64,000 nucleotides of DNA from Trichostrongylus colubriformis (GCA_963978905.1 OZ022259.1:8990001-9054000), one strand, 5' to 3'. Counted from the first letter of the stretch, positions 43,165 through 57,122 are shown. A program made the numbers and translations. The notes: generated by a model not told the origin, from the sequence alone.

Positions 43165-43440
43165 CTTCTACCCAGTCATGAATCTTTGAAGCGGTACATA
43201 CTTCAAAGCCGTAAGTATCAAAATTGGTTGTATAGATCGTGCAATTTGAACCCAGCAGTGCACTCCTTCACATGGAAACCATGACAGCCACATTTCCTTG
43301 AGAGCATGAGGGCACTGATTAGTTATATGGCTCGGAAAAGCCATTTTGTAGGAACAGATGACGCGTTTATCCAAGGTTTTTAATTGATTCTTATTATTTC
43401 GTTGGAAGTCGAAAGCATGGCGCATTCCAGAAAAGAACAA
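43165..43440 (-). CDS. possible coding exon, unknown protein
   Basis: A minus-strand open frame with a Cys/Trp-rich segment (CPHALKEMWLSWFPCEGVHC) followed by a hydrophobic helix-like stretch (ARSIQPILILTALKYVPL). Residue use is more protein-like than the neighbouring frames. A donor ACTGG|GTAGAA could end it. I found no partner exon. Confidence 0.25.
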
Positions 43441-46145
43441 ACGTCTCCGAGCACTTCATCGTTCGATCCAAACACACTGGGTATATCCATCTATGCAATG
43501 AAAGTATGGTGAACTATTCGATAGCGTGCAATGAGCAGTATTGACCTAACATGGTTTACGTAAAGTGCGCAGGTGTCACTTCGATGGTGTATTTACACAA
43601 GAATGTACATACACACGGTCTCGAACCAAACGGCATTTGCAGTATGTTTGCTGTCTCTATCAGAAACATTACGGTATCACGGGTGCAGTTTTTATGAGCT
43701 CATGTTATACAGCACAGGCACGAGGGCCAGATTATGAGGGAATTTTCAAATTTCATTGTTTTGAATGAATAGACATTGTCACTAGAAGTCCGTGGAGTCC
43801 AAAATGGCTCACCAGTTACGGAGGTATGGAACGGTGGGCTGGAGTGGACATTTCAGTTAGCCTAAGTTTCGGATTCCATCCAGCACCCAAAATCACTCAG
43901 GGAATCTGGGAAATTTGGGAAAATTCCTAGTAATTTTACATGTACAAGCTTATTGGCTGTCCCTGCCCATGACCGAGATTCGTAAGATCTCTGACCATAA
44001 GGGTGACCAGCAGAATGATAGGGATTAAGCCTCAGTCAATCTTTGCAGTAACCACAAAACCTGCGTCAAGCTTATCCGGAAATGACATGAAAGCTAAACA
44101 AAAAGTCACACTCGTGCATTATTACTTCGATATTCGGTTATAACGCTGGATTCATACTTGATTTTCATGCATTGTACAAATTTGTTAGCCTTGAATATGC
44201 ACCCTTCCAGCAGAAGACCGATTAATAGAATAAAATCGATTTCTCAAGTACAGTGGGTGAGAAAAACCGTAACGATGAGGTGCGCTTGAGAACCAGGCTC
44301 AAAAACACTTCAAACAATGGCTAAATATTTGTTTAAAAGGTGGAAGTGAAAATAACGAGAAAGAAGTTGAGGAGGTGGTAGAACAAAAATGATACGGAAT
44401 CAAAAGCGAGGCACTTAGTCTTAGCCATTTCCTAGTGGGATGCGCCGCGCATTCTATTTTCATTCAGGTTTTCTGTATGCGATTCGACCTACACAATGAA
44501 CTGCAGGGGCAAGCTGATGTGTGAGTCAGCGCTCTTACAATTAGCCTTTTAATATGTGTGTAGACAATGATCCACCATAAGGGGATGGACGACTTGGTTT
44601 GTCCAAAGGGGGCGTTATTTCGGAAATGGATCCCCGGGCCGTGCTAGTGGGAGCGCCGCCACATGTCGCTACTGGTTAATGTAGAAGTTTATTTACCAGC
44701 AGAAGGGTTAACAAAATCATTACATGAGTTCCAGGATTATCTGAAAACATCTTTCGCCACTGTTGTGAGCCATCGGCTTCCTTCCCGATGATGATCGGTA
44801 GCTGTGTATGGACAAATACACAGAATCACATACAATCAAGCACGGATTCATATAATCAAGCAAATTACAGGGTCGCGTGGGTGATCACGAACAAACGTAT
44901 ATAGTAGCCACAGACAATCATGAAGTAGGTAGATTATATGTATTTAAAAGAGCAATCGGTAGATACCAGAATTTTTTTCTATTTTCGCCCAGCTAAATAT
45001 CAAGAGCAGGGAAGCTTATGAATAAAAAGGATAAGCGGAAGATAAAAAAAAGGAAATAAGAGACCGAAAAGGAGAAGTCCGCAGAGATCGACAATAACGG
45101 AGCTCTATACAGTCTCTGATTTGGAACAATGTCTGTGAGGTGCCAGACGGACACGTCTGAAGTGGTTTTGAGTAAAGCACTTTGGAAAAAAGACTCCCGG
45201 CGGCTCGGAGAAACATCGAAAAGGCAAGTGCGGGCAAAAAGGAAAGGACGTCCTTCCTTCCTCCGAGAACATGAGAATGAACTGGTTACTATCACTCAAT
45301 ATTGATGGCCAAAGTAAATCCAGCAAAAATACGTCACAATAAATAATAAGTATAAAGAAGAAATTGAGGAAATAAAAATATGAATACTTCAGATGAATTC
45401 AAAATCTGGTAAGCTAGGAAGAAAAGGGCGAACTTCGGGTCTGATGAGCTCTGCACTTTTCTTCACGTGGCACGAACCACGAGATAGAACAAGGAACTAG
45501 ACTCTGCACTATACTTCCCTGTACTATGCTGTGTTAAGGAACGAATCAACATGAATAAGCATTTTTCTGCTCAAAAGGATATTTGTGGATCTCTATAGAA
45601 GACAACTATGACGGAACAATAGCCGGTCGAGTGGGGCGACGGGGGCTGGCTGGCCGGTGGACGACGACCCTCAAGGACAGGCATCGAGTTCGTGGGCGGA
45701 GCCACGGACAACCTGGACTGCGCGAGGATATTCGAGAGGCAACGAGAAAGTGAGAGACAACGGTGCAAAGGGGAAGCATTGAAAAATAACGAAATTGAGG
45801 AGGACAGTGAGCATATGGAAATAAGGGGAGGGGCGAAAGGGTAAAAAAGGAAAACTAGCGGGAAAAAAGCAAACAGGAAAAGGAAAAGCTACAAAAAACT
45901 AAAAAGGAAAAAAATGAAAAAGGAGATTTGAACGAGAAAGGTGGTATTGGAGGAAATAGAAGTGAGCATTCCATAGATTTCAAGTTGAGGATTCAGGGCG
46001 AGGGAAATATAGTAGAGAGAATAGGAAACATGAAGAAAAGCTTCCCCATGTGCGCCTTCCTTTACTATTCCACACTCTCACTTCACATAACAAATACACT
46101 AATCACAGCGCTCCTGCTGATGGTAGATGGTTGTTAACATAATGC

Positions 46146-46200
46146 ATAGCAAAGTGGTTATGCGAGAAATAGTGTGTGTACGAGATGAGTAGTTCGATCC
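46146..46200 (+). repeat. tRNA-promoter-like relic
   Basis: TAGCAAAGTGG (A-box-like) is followed about 40 bases later by AGTTCGATCCC (B-box-like). No cloverleaf folds, so at most this is a tRNA-derived SINE head. Confidence 0.25.
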
Positions 46201-49149
46201 CAGTCACAGAACCGACACACGGTTCGGGTGTGGCGTTAAACGATTATTACTATTACATTTCCAAGCGGCTGGAAAAACGTTCATGCTGGATGAATAAGAA
46301 TTCAGAGCGCCAACGTGTTCCCACGAAGTTTCCGTAAAGCGAAGGCATGCTTTTCTGTGGAAGCGAAATGGGTGGTGTATCAATGAAAGGCTCACAGCGA
46401 CGTCATCAGCTAAAGCAGTTAAACTTTTAATTAATACGTGCAATTATTGGAGGTACATTAATTTACGAGCGGGCTCACTTAAAGGACGAAATAGGATTTA
46501 TACAATCAAGCAAAGCGCACGGTCGTGTGGATGACCACGAGGAAATGAAGGGCAGAAAACGATACCTCAACCTTTTCCTGGATACGCCATGCGTTCCACT
46601 CCTGTCTAGAATCCTAGTAGTACTTGAATGCAATTTGGCCTATACAGTGATCGAGAGAACAGCCGATGTACACGAATATGTTCACCAAACGAATATCGTA
46701 TTTATTCATTAACTTTGAAAGATGGAAGGCTTGGTTAGACTCGGAGGCTTGAGCCCTCGACCCAGCCACTGATGATGGCGCTTTTTGTCACTACCTACGT
46801 TCATTGTGAAGAAAGGTGGGTGACAGCAAATTCCTCTTTGAAAAAGCGAGGGTGGAATTGAGATGACAAGGAAGGCGGATTCATTGAGAAGGCAAAACAA
46901 GGGCTCATCAGCCACAAAACTGGTTCAACGAAAAATGACTAAGGGCGCTCGGCAATCACGAGATTTTGTTTAATCGTCTATATGACATTTAACGTCAACG
47001 ATGACAGAGTTATTGATGAATTTCATCTGCTTAACATGGTGGCCCGAACAGTTGGGAGGTGAAAGGCCGTTTGAAGAGACGAGCGCCACAGGTAGCACAC
47101 TGAAGAGTAGCTCAAAAAAAAAAACTAGCGGCAGACAACGTATGAATGGCTTTTAGTTTGGAAAAATGCGATGTATTGTTCGGATGAAAAACATGAAGGA
47201 CTTGTGAAGAGAGCCGTGAATATGGAAGCTCGCTGGGAATTATCGAATCTGCCTCAATGGAGACAGTGAAATAGGAATATGTTGTTTGTACAACTGCATG
47301 TGTACGTGCGAAGCAAAAGCTGGCTGTTGTGCTCTGCAATCATCCCCACGGACAGGAAATACGCGCTATAAAGGCAGATTATGGATCTCAGTTATGCCAG
47401 GGGTGGAAAGAAAGGTGAGTAAGTGTCGCGTTGGCTTCTATGCCAAGGACCAGACCAGGAAATTCATGACGCGAAGGTCAATCCTTGAATATATAATTTA
47501 TTTTATTCTCTCCTCAACTGAAAAATCTCGTATGTGATTTTTCAATTTTCTGCGTATTAAATTTATCTCAATATACCGGCATTAGAAATATGAATAACAA
47601 ACTTATCTCTCAAAAATCTTTGTCTAATTTATGGTGTAAAAATGGATTCGGAAAAATCAAAGGAATGTTGTCGTGAAGGAAGATGTAATTTGAGTAAGGT
47701 ATAAAAACTTGAAACCAGTACAGTATGGATCATATGGATCAGTCTTTCGTGGCTGCTGCTACGCTCTTCAAAATGAAGACGAGGCGTCCAGCGGAGCGTC
47801 TTAAAAGACAAAAGAAATAGAAACCGTAAAAACAGTGAAAATTAAGAAATTCTGCTGTAATTCAGCAGTAGTGGATGAGCACTCTTGTGGGCAGGGGAAG
47901 GCAAAAGGAGAGCCCGCGCTTAAAAAAGGGTCTTAACGCAAGAGGCAGAAAACAGTATCGATAACGGTAACACGCAAAGATACGACAACCGGAGGATTTC
48001 TTTAGGTACAGTGATCTAATCTTTTCTACCCGACGCGTAGCGTAAAATCTGCCCAGCCATCTCCTTTCCGACCCGTTCATTTTACTGACGAAAAGCAACG
48101 TTTTATCTAAATTGAACGTGGAATGCCATCAAGCTACTGCATATCCCATGTCGTAAGCTGTTGAAGTGGGTCTCTCACCCACAGAAGGGATTAAATTGGG
48201 CCATGAAAACAACTTATTGTTTGTTCTTATCGAAATTTAATAACATCACCAGAAAGGGAAGGAATGGAGGACAATAAAAGATAATTGCAGCCTTTTCCTT
48301 GGGATGAGCCGAAATTAAGTTGAAGTGTGAGCCTACAGAAGTGAAACGAAAAATATGCGAAAGAGAACTGCGTAGAGTGCCCACTAAAACAAAGATAGTG
48401 TGGTGTGTAAAAGCCAAAGTTACCGTGAAGAGCACCAAAAAGAAAATTTGCTGGGAAATCGCCAAGTGGCGAACGTCCCAGTGAAAGAGGTGGAATCGCT
48501 TGAAGGTGGTTGCTAAGTGAGAGGACATGGCCAACATGTGCTTTATTTAATCCCTTCCCACAGTGCGCCACATCGGTGACTTCGCCAGCATCACAGCGTT
48601 GCTCAAAAGCGAAGTGAGATGCGGGAAGAAAGGCGGCCAGTCGAGGCGCAATATGCTTTTCATCCTTTTGAATGTACCTGGCGCCAATTTTCCCTCTAAC
48701 TGGATTCAATTGGCCGGAGACCTCAACGAGTGTTACCTTGAGAGCAGGGTGGTGAGCGGCTCCAGCTGCTATGCCCACCCCACGCTTTCTTCCCCAATGA
48801 GGTACTTTCTCAGTTCTCGCTCCTATGGAACTTGGTTCGGTCTCAGCCGTGCTCAAACAGTTTAGGAAAAAATTGCGCAAAGGAGAGTATTTATCATAAT
48901 TAACTTTTTCCTTTGATTCACGCTGTTCTAATCATGTACTTATCTAGCATATCTAGCAGTCCATTAAAAAAAGCCTCAGAAAGACGGAGATAAGTAATTC
49001 GACCTTGACCAATCTTCTGCGGATCCCGCCACGCATTTTATTTTGATTCGCAATACGGTGACATTTGAAAGCCACGTGCCCTATGCAAAGAATTGCATGG
49101 ACCAACCGATGTTTAAAGAGCATTTTACACATTCCATACAGGAATGATA

Positions 49150-49245
49150 TTTGTAACCCGGGAGCATGGAAGGCTCAGTGGACCTGCGCAGGACCGATTT
49201 GTAACCCGGGAGCATGGAAGGCTCAGTGGACCTGCGCAGGAGTTT
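49150..49245 (+). repeat. 48-bp perfect tandem duplication
   Basis: TTTGTAACCCGGGAGCATGG and the remainder through CCTGCGCAGGA occur twice with period 48. The period is a multiple of three and both copies are open in one frame, but I see no wider gene. Confidence 0.92.
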
Positions 49246-50309
49246 TCTGGTCCAGGATTCAATCTCTAGACAATACTAGTGATGATCACGACGCCACTTG
49301 TCATTAGACTGTCCTAAAGTTACAAAAGGTTGTTCGGAAACTAAAACCCTTCTTCATTCTAGCAGAGACTTTTCACGCATGGAAAATTAGTGTGTTCGAG
49401 GAATAGAGGGTCTTGTGGCGATTTTAAAGTTATTCGTCAAAGATGGCAGTTGCTAGTAGATGCTGTATCAGTGTCCACCAGCAATTCTGCCCGACAAAAG
49501 CCCTACAGAGCGTACTTTTCATACAGAAATGGTTCTAAGAAATTCCAGCCATACAAGCTCAAGCCAACAAGAACCGATTTGCATTTCTGATTTCTATCGC
49601 ACTTCTCTGACAGCTAGTCGCTGGTTTTTCCCACAAAGATCGTTCCATGCGGATCATTCTTCTAAACAGTCAGGAACCACCTCTCAAGTTTTAGCGCAGA
49701 TAAGGATACGAAGCGGAGGAAAATTGAGGAAGCTGGAAGACGAGGGAAAAATAAGCCTTTGTTCAAAGCTTCCATTGCTGACAAAGTAAGAAATTCCTAG
49801 GATGAGCAAGCGAATTAATGGGGAACCACCTCCGAGAACAGCAGCTTAGCAGCTCTTAATGAGACAGGATACATCACCATGGCGACCTCACACTTGACTA
49901 GTAAATCCTTCCCAACAAGATACTATTCATTAGAGGCTCCGTTTGAAAAAAATAATAATTAAAGATTTCGCGTGAAGAGTGTCTCATGCAAAGAGCTATG
50001 AAGTAGGTAACGACAGCAAAACAGAGATAAAGAAGATCCTGGGTGGAACCGTCACGTGATCAGGAACCATTGAAATTACCAAATACCGTAGTTACCTGGT
50101 GAAAATGAAGTACGAAGCAATTAACTGGAAGGAGTTATGAGAATATTGATATCGCTGATCGCTTGTTGTCCGTTGGCAAAGTCATTGCATCAAAAATTGT
50201 GCCGTTTGTTTTGATGGTAGCAATGTTATTTGATGATGCCATAGTGCCCACTATCGCGTGATATCACTATTTATCACTTAATATCACTTACTAATGCATC
50301 ATACTTCAG

Positions 50310-50504
50310 CTGTTAGCACAAGTGTTCGACGCTTTCATTGCAACCAACCGGCGATCCTCAAGACATACCTCTTTTGCTGCCTGTACGTCGCTGATTACGT
50401 ATTTTATAATCGTATACGGTGAAAGGGATATACATGTATTTGCAGAACTTATGAAGAATTCGAACCTTCGAGAATTCTTGAATTTGTCCAAGATACACGG
50501 CTAA
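50310..50504 (+). CDS. possible terminal exon, unknown protein
   Basis: Acceptor CATACTTCAG opens a 64-codon frame (LLAQVFDAFIATNRRSSRHT onward, including FAELMKNSNLREFLNL) ending in TAA at 50502-50504. No upstream exon could be linked, and the opposite strand is also open. Confidence 0.2.
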   Translation: MLAQVFDAFIATNRRSSRHTSFAACTSLITYFIIVYGERDIHVFAELMKNSNLREFLNLSKIHG

Positions 50505-51699
50505 ACACATAAGTAGGACAAGTGCACAGCAAGCACTGACGTTTATGACAGTCAGCGGCACAATAGGGCAGAAGTGCGATGCGCACGTCATCCAGTCATT
50601 CTTGAAACTCGATTGTATAGCATATAATTCCATTTATTATGGTTCTCCGATCATAAAAAGGATGTGCCGATGAGTAGTCATCTATTTAATGCCCTGTGAG
50701 GGTCATCAGTGTCAATTATTTCGAGGCATTTGGGCTTGATTATCAGCCCCAAGGGGTTCAAATAAATTCGATGCTCACTACGGGCATGGAAGTAAGGAGC
50801 TGAGCACTTGCCACAGTAAAGTCTACAGAAACAAGTGGGAAAGGTCATGTTATTTTTCTAAACGACAAACTGAGTCAGTCAAAAAACCGGAAAAAAGAAT
50901 AAAAATTGTCGTAAAATGAAAAATTATCGATTAACATGATATCGACCACTGTAGCTTAGGATGGAGGAAAGTTCATGACCGATTTTACTTTCTTTCATGA
51001 TTCATGGTCTAGTGCAAGCACGTAAATAAATAATTAGCAAGCAAATACGTAAACAAATTTTAGAAAAGTAGTATCAATAATGAACAGTACCATACGCAAA
51101 GCCGATCAGTAATCTGAATGAATACCGTAGACCTAAGACAATTTCATGAGTGCTCTGGGAATATCGCCGAAAGCTCCCATAATTGTAGAGGCTTAGAGAT
51201 GGTCGCAATGGTGAAGTGGATGGCGTTTGAAATGCGCGTCTCGCTGCTTCTTGTTCCACTCCACACCGTGATCTGAACCATCTGTCGGAGCTAATTATCG
51301 TCCAGCAAACTGCCGCCTTCGATGATGTTCTCAAACCAGGTTCATCCCCACATGTCAACGGGTGTTGCTTCGTGTCGTTCCATATGAGGGGTGAAAAAAA
51401 GCAAAACAATGGGAGAATAAGAAAGTCTGCTTTACTACTTCCCATAGTACTTTTTTTGCTAGGCTGATGTAGAGTGCTGGATCTTCAAGGCTCTCTTAAG
51501 TTTCTTTGTTCCACAAACAAGCATATCGTGCGTGATGAAGTGGCGATTGAATCTTTCAGACAGACAGTCAATTATTCTTCGTGTCGACATCCTAATCGAT
51601 TCTAATTGCGGCCACCCAAACATCAAAGGCTAATGATGAACATAAGGAGGATAGAGCACGGACAGAACGACACATTCACATCCTAATGTGTTCAGATTA

Positions 51700-52375
51700 T
51701 TAGGTCTGTGCAGAATAAATGGCCAAAACGGAACACTTTTTTTTTAAAACGCCATAACTTCGCTCAGACACAACTTTATTTGTCGAAATAAAAACCATTC
51801 GGATCTACACAACCTTGCCAACGATCTGGTAAAGAAAGTACGCCATCATGATCAAATTCTGGATTGCAAAAATTAATAAAGTCAACGATGGCATTTTCAA
51901 CCTGCATAGTTTCGGCGAACGCAGGTTTGCATCGAGAACCGGGAAAAAGTGGTAATTCGTCAGAGATAGGTCTGAGGAATAAGGGGGGTGAGGGAGAGTC
52001 TCGATCAGTTTCTGCCGGGTGACTTGCGAACTATGGGGTTTTGCGTTGTTTTGCGCACCCAGTAAAAAAATGATGCAGTTAGGCATCGAGCCTCTCCCTC
52101 ACCCCCCTTATTCCCCAGACCTATCCCTGACGGATTACCACTTTTTCCGGGTTCCCGATGCAAACCTGCGGCAGAAAAATTATGCACGGTAAAAATGCCA
52201 TTCTTGACTTTATTGATTCTCGCAATCCAGAATTTGATCGTGATGGTATGTTTTCCTTACCACATCGTTGGCGAAATTCTTTAGATTCGAATGCTTTTTC
52301 TTTCAGCAAGTAAACTTGTGTCTGAGCGAAGTTATGGCCAGTTATGTTTTGGCCATTTATTCTGCAGAGACCTAA
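51700..52375. mobile_element. mariner-derived foldback element
   Basis: Inverted termini TTAGGTCTGTGCAGAATAAA and TTTATTCTGCAGAGACCTAA are flanked by TA (51698-51699 and 52376-52377). The minus strand of 51805-52086 encodes a mariner C-terminal relic (NNAKPHSSQVTRQKLIETLP, then PPYSSDLSLTNYHFF). The same segment appears again in plus orientation at about 52090-52300, so the element is two inverted copies of a transposase 3' end. Confidence 0.85.
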
Positions 52376-54002
52376 TATTAGCTCCGAAGGGGAATAATAT
52401 TTTAGGATAAGGTTTTACCCAGAGTTTCGAAATAATTGCCAATCAGTCTTATTTTTCTTTTTTTGAATGCGATACTTGAAATGATTGCGTAAACAACTAT
52501 ACTTTTAATCTGCTCTACTGAATTTTCGGCAAATGTTGAAGTGATTAGAGGTGTCGCTTGGTGCCTGGCCTGCTTCAGGTCAATGAAGGACCATGTGCAT
52601 GGCGCATCTTCAGCGAATAATGATTGCTCACCGCCAAGCAATGGATCTTGGATTTTTCATGGGAGTAGTCCGACGCTTTTTGCTTATTAATAGGTGTTAT
52701 TTATCAGCAGGATCGACTAGTACTTTGTTATGCTAACGACAGCACATAAACAATCCATAGCTCATGAATAAAGAATGGACGACTTTCATGACCCACTGAC
52801 TCAGAAAACTAAATTCCCTTCTATATAGGTATGGACATGGAAGTGCAATCGGAAATTCAATAACGTGGAATTTCAATTCAACAGATTAGTAGAGTTCATT
52901 CGTTATTCAGTGATTCTGAACTGTAATATTATATGCGGTTTGTCACACAATCACCAGTGTGGTAATGGTACAGCGTGAGTCGAGAGAATCTTCACTGGTT
53001 AACGGTCATAAAGAGCATTAACCATAACCCCAAACACCATTTATCGACCGAGATGACCAGAGTGTAATTTCGCCTCGGCTAGATATGAAATATAAAAGAA
53101 AGAAACATACACGAGCAAATTTCTGGAACATCACACTGTGTCCCGCTCGTGGTACCAAGCAGTGCAGGTCAGAACACTCAAATTGGGTTAAGGACTGCAG
53201 CTGGCAGCGGCTACACCGCTTCACACGCGGGTACCACAACGGGAACACCACGGCAGTTGAGGCCGGTAATAACCGAATTCGAGTCAGCCGAAACTCGGCA
53301 CCCAGTAGCCGATTCCAGATGCATTTGAGAAAGAACTTTTTTTTTTGTCCGAGGATTTGAAGAGAATTCCTTTCCTTCCTGTTTCTTTTTTTCACTATAC
53401 TACCGGGAAAGGTATAAAGAAAAGAAACAAGAAGAAATGTTCATCTTAAAACGAATATTTGAGGTCAGAAGGGTAAATGGCGGCGAAACGTGGTTTGAAA
53501 AGATGGCCGTCATTCGCATCTCGCGCGCATCACTGTGAACTGCATATGTTACAGCTAATATTGCGAAATTATTATTTTTTACTAGAAATACCAACAAATA
53601 ATAGTGATTATTATTATCACTAGCTATGGAGCTAATTATCCAAATAAGAGAAAAAAAACTTTGGCCAAATAACTGTGAAGGTTCGACGCACATAATTCTC
53701 TCTTAATTTCGATTCATGCCTTTTCAGAGGGCATTTCAGTGACAAAGCATTAGCAAATTTGGTTCGTTAAATGAATGAATCTTCCACATTAGGAGCCACT
53801 TCAACGAAAGGTCCTTCGTGGCATCTTTTTGCTGAGGAAATTCTATTAGGAAAGAGGTTTACGGCGCTCTAAAGTACATCGAGGAAGTGCATCAGTATTC
53901 CACTAGCAAGTGTTACCGAGTACGAAGGGTATCAGTGAGAACGAAACTATCCCCATATAAAGGATACTAGCATAGAGATTCTGTCGTCAATCAGTCCCTT
54001 GT
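52376..54002. other. stretch without recognised gene
   Basis: A GC-richer patch at 53140-53330 (TGGTACCAAGCAGTGCAGGT, CGCGGGTACCACAACGGG) stands out from AT-rich surroundings and is probably repetitive. No protein recognised. Confidence 0.4.
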
Positions 54003-54260
54003 TGGATGCGCCCTGCATTCTAGTTCCACTCAGTTCGTAGTGGCAGGTGAATTTGATATGGTCTATACAATGATTTGCGGTAGCCAGTTGATGTACAGGT
54101 CAGTGTTTTTATCCTCCCAGACGAGTGTGGTAGCAATTCATCGACACCGAAGGGGTGATGCCTTGGATGCCCTCGGCGGGCATTGATGCGAAACATAATC
54201 CCCGCACCATGAGAGAGAAAGTGCGCGCCATCTGGCAGTACCCCACCTTCATCTATAGTC
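54003..54260 (+). repeat. 260-bp dispersed repeat, copy 2
   Basis: Shares TCTAGTTCCACTCAG, GTGAATTTGATATGGTCTAT and GGCGGGCATTGATGCGAA with the copy at 4070, and extends its 3' part (CGCACCATGAGAG). Confidence 0.8.
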
Positions 54261-54395
54261 ATATATTGGTTCATAATATCACTAAATGATTACGACAGTC
54301 AATTTTCTCTGAAAACATCTGTTCAGCTATTCATTCTACTCAGTTACATGCTACTGACACTCGAGTCTGAGGAAATATAGAAAAGTACATATAGA

Positions 54396-54520
54396 AAAAA
54401 TATTATATAAAGTAATGTATGAGTATGTGAAGTAATGTATAAGTATGTATATAGTAATGTATAAGTATGTAAATATGAAAATAATATTGTACATATAAAG
54501 TATATATAGAAAGTATAAAG
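54396..54520 (+). repeat. AT-rich simple repeat
   Basis: Irregular repetition of TAATGTATAAGTATGT and TATATAGAAA units. Confidence 0.85.
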
Positions 54521-57045
54521 TTTGTAAACAACTTCTAATTACTCAGACGGGAAGGTTTCAGCTCAACTGAAACTTTCCTGGATTAAAGGTTCAAAATGAT
54601 GGATCGACTACAGTGGAGATGCCCATGGGTCTTTCAATACTCGTGATACAAGGGAGAAGACCAGTACATGGCGCATCAGTGATAAAACTGACCCTGTTGT
54701 GTTGTACCACGCAGAAATGTCACCGGATATGGCTTTCATTACGTATACCTTTGTGGAAACGTTCGGCAAAGGTGAGAAACCTACGCGCCATTTCACTTCG
54801 TGGGATCGGTCGGTCGCATTATACTGCTGTACGTTGACTGAAGACGTAAAGAAAGAAGGGTAATGGGTATAGGGCCATCGGCCGACGTACGATGGCCGTC
54901 GCTCGTTGAATGGGACATGGCGGAGCCATCGTGATCAAACATTGGTAATTGAGCGAACAGAATAGGTACGAGCACTCGCGAGAAAATACCACAAACCAAC
55001 ACAATGTAATAGCCACGGAAGTCGGGGGTAAAGTGGAACGGTTATTTGGAGTTTTACAACGGAAAATCGCCACTGTTCGTTTTGGCTTTCGAATGTCTAA
55101 CATATCCTTTCCAACGTTAAGGAAATGTTTATGCTCTTTGTTTACAACGTACCCACATTGTTTTTCATAGAATTGCAGGATCAGATTACAGATTGGATTG
55201 TGCTCCCACCTAGCCCTTTCCATTATGTCTGATGAAAGGAAGTAAACTGAGCTTCATGAAGAATGAAAATTTTTTATTCATCCAACGGGTTGACTTGATG
55301 ACTACAAAGGTACTCTAAGAGCTCAAGGAGACGGCATGTAACTCTTTAATAAGGCCGCGTAAGGATCAAAGGTGGGAATACGGGTTTCATTTTCTAGGTT
55401 TCTGGCAACTTCATTTTATTTTTCTTCACGGCAGTTCTTGTGAAGATCACCATTTTTATTCTGGATGAGTGACAAGCTATCTTTGTAGCCTTCAGTCGTT
55501 ATCTTTACGCTCATTGAGCGTCGGATACACTGGGGGTGGAGGGAACGTCGATGAAAATGTTTTTTTGTTTCTGTTTGCTAAAAATGTAGATGAATTTAGT
55601 CAGACGGAAGGGACGCACGAATAAAATCCTAATGCTAAGTGCAATGCTGGATGACAGATGGTAATTCGATATTTGAAATATGGCAACTCGCGCATCCAGA
55701 GAGTCAGAAGAAGCTTGGACGACTAACCATGGTCTGAGCTACTTCTTTCAATGATTTATGTGATCCGTCCGAGGTATCTACTGATTGTGAGTCCACTGCA
55801 CTGCTCTCAAGGCCATTCATTTCAAGAAAGCTCGTCATGGTATTCGCTGAGTCATCACAAAGTCATTGAATCAGAAAATTTGAAATTAAAATTGAAGGCG
55901 ACAAACGAAGTAAGGAAAATTGGGCGATTGTCTTCACCACCCTATTCTGAGGCGCAAATTGGAACCCTGACAGAGAAAGCGTTCGAAGAACATGGGAGAT
56001 TGCCCTTCAATGAATGAGAGAGCACGACTGATAGCACTCTTGGAACGTGGGAAATTTCAGAAATATTCCCATACTAAGACCGGACCTTCCGGGAATTGAA
56101 TATTGCAGCGTAACTGGCTAGTCTGGTACATTTTTAGGCCCATTGCGTGACGCAAACTTGCAGTGCATACTAAAATAAGGGTGCAAGTGTACTTGCAGCC
56201 GTTACCATGGGAATGCAAAATAGTTTTTCAGCTTATGAACTGCAACGGCCGATAAAAATCATCGGAAAACGGCTCCGGGTTTAATGATCCAGCTGCACAG
56301 CTGTGGAAAACGAAAACAGATGTCACCCCCGCAATTGCAAAGAAACTGTTCTATTGAAAACAGTAAAAAAAGCGAACTCACGAATGGCACGACACTGCAG
56401 CTCATATACAACGCGAAAAAGCTCAAAATGTCGCTTGAAGCTGGTGATTCTTGGCAAATGCGTATCGACTACGAGCATATTATGTGGCTGCTATGTAGGC
56501 CAAGCGCTCGACTTCTATAATGAGGTCCGTGAGCGGTGACAACGGGCCAGCTTAATCGCGTGGGATCCGTTGAATGCACATGCTCGAGGCTACTTTACGT
56601 TTTCGTCAAAGTCTGGGCTTCATTTAGGATCAAGCTCGGGCTTACCGCAACACCTTAGTGGCTCAGTGGGGATTCGATGTGCCACATCGCATGCTTGCGA
56701 TGATACGGGTACTACGCTGAAGACCATCGCATTACGTTCACATGGGATAAAGCAAATGGCGGCTTTACATGCAGTGTCAGGAGCAAAAATCTTTGAGAGG
56801 AGGAGTGGATCGTTAAGACCCGTTGGAGGGGTGCTAATCGTATAGGCGTGTAGAGAAAGGTAGAAGGAAACGAAAAATGAGTGTTGAGCCAAATTACTGG
56901 AAATTTTCGGGATTATGCCTTCCCCATCGATGCCATTTTTGAAAATAGGATGCTGAACGTCCCTTTTTAGGGGTCCGGGAGAGGGGGGGGTTATACTGCC
57001 AAACCTTTCAAAGCGGGGTTGTAGTAACGCGGCCACTTTTGGAGA

Positions 57046-57122
57046 TACAATGCTTGACTCTGTCTCGTCTGACATACTATGGATAATATGCTTGACTCTG
57101 CCTCGTCTGGGATATGCTGGGA
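57046..57122 (+). repeat. two-copy repeat of about 38 bp
   Basis: ATGCTTGACTCTGTCTCGTC and ATGCTTGACTCTGCCTCGTC are followed by related TATGG/TGCTGG stretches. Confidence 0.8.

Larger units (their letters stand above)
43441..51699. other. gene-poor stretch
   Basis: Contains partial dispersed repeats and the 48-bp duplication listed separately. A 217-codon minus-strand frame at 48227-48880 overlaps a 100-codon plus-strand frame; neither has a known motif. The rest is short random frames. Confidence 0.45.

Noticed and set aside
48227..48880. 217-codon minus-strand open frame
   Set aside because: No domain, no splice-linked neighbours, low-complexity C-terminal half, and an overlapping open frame on the other strand.
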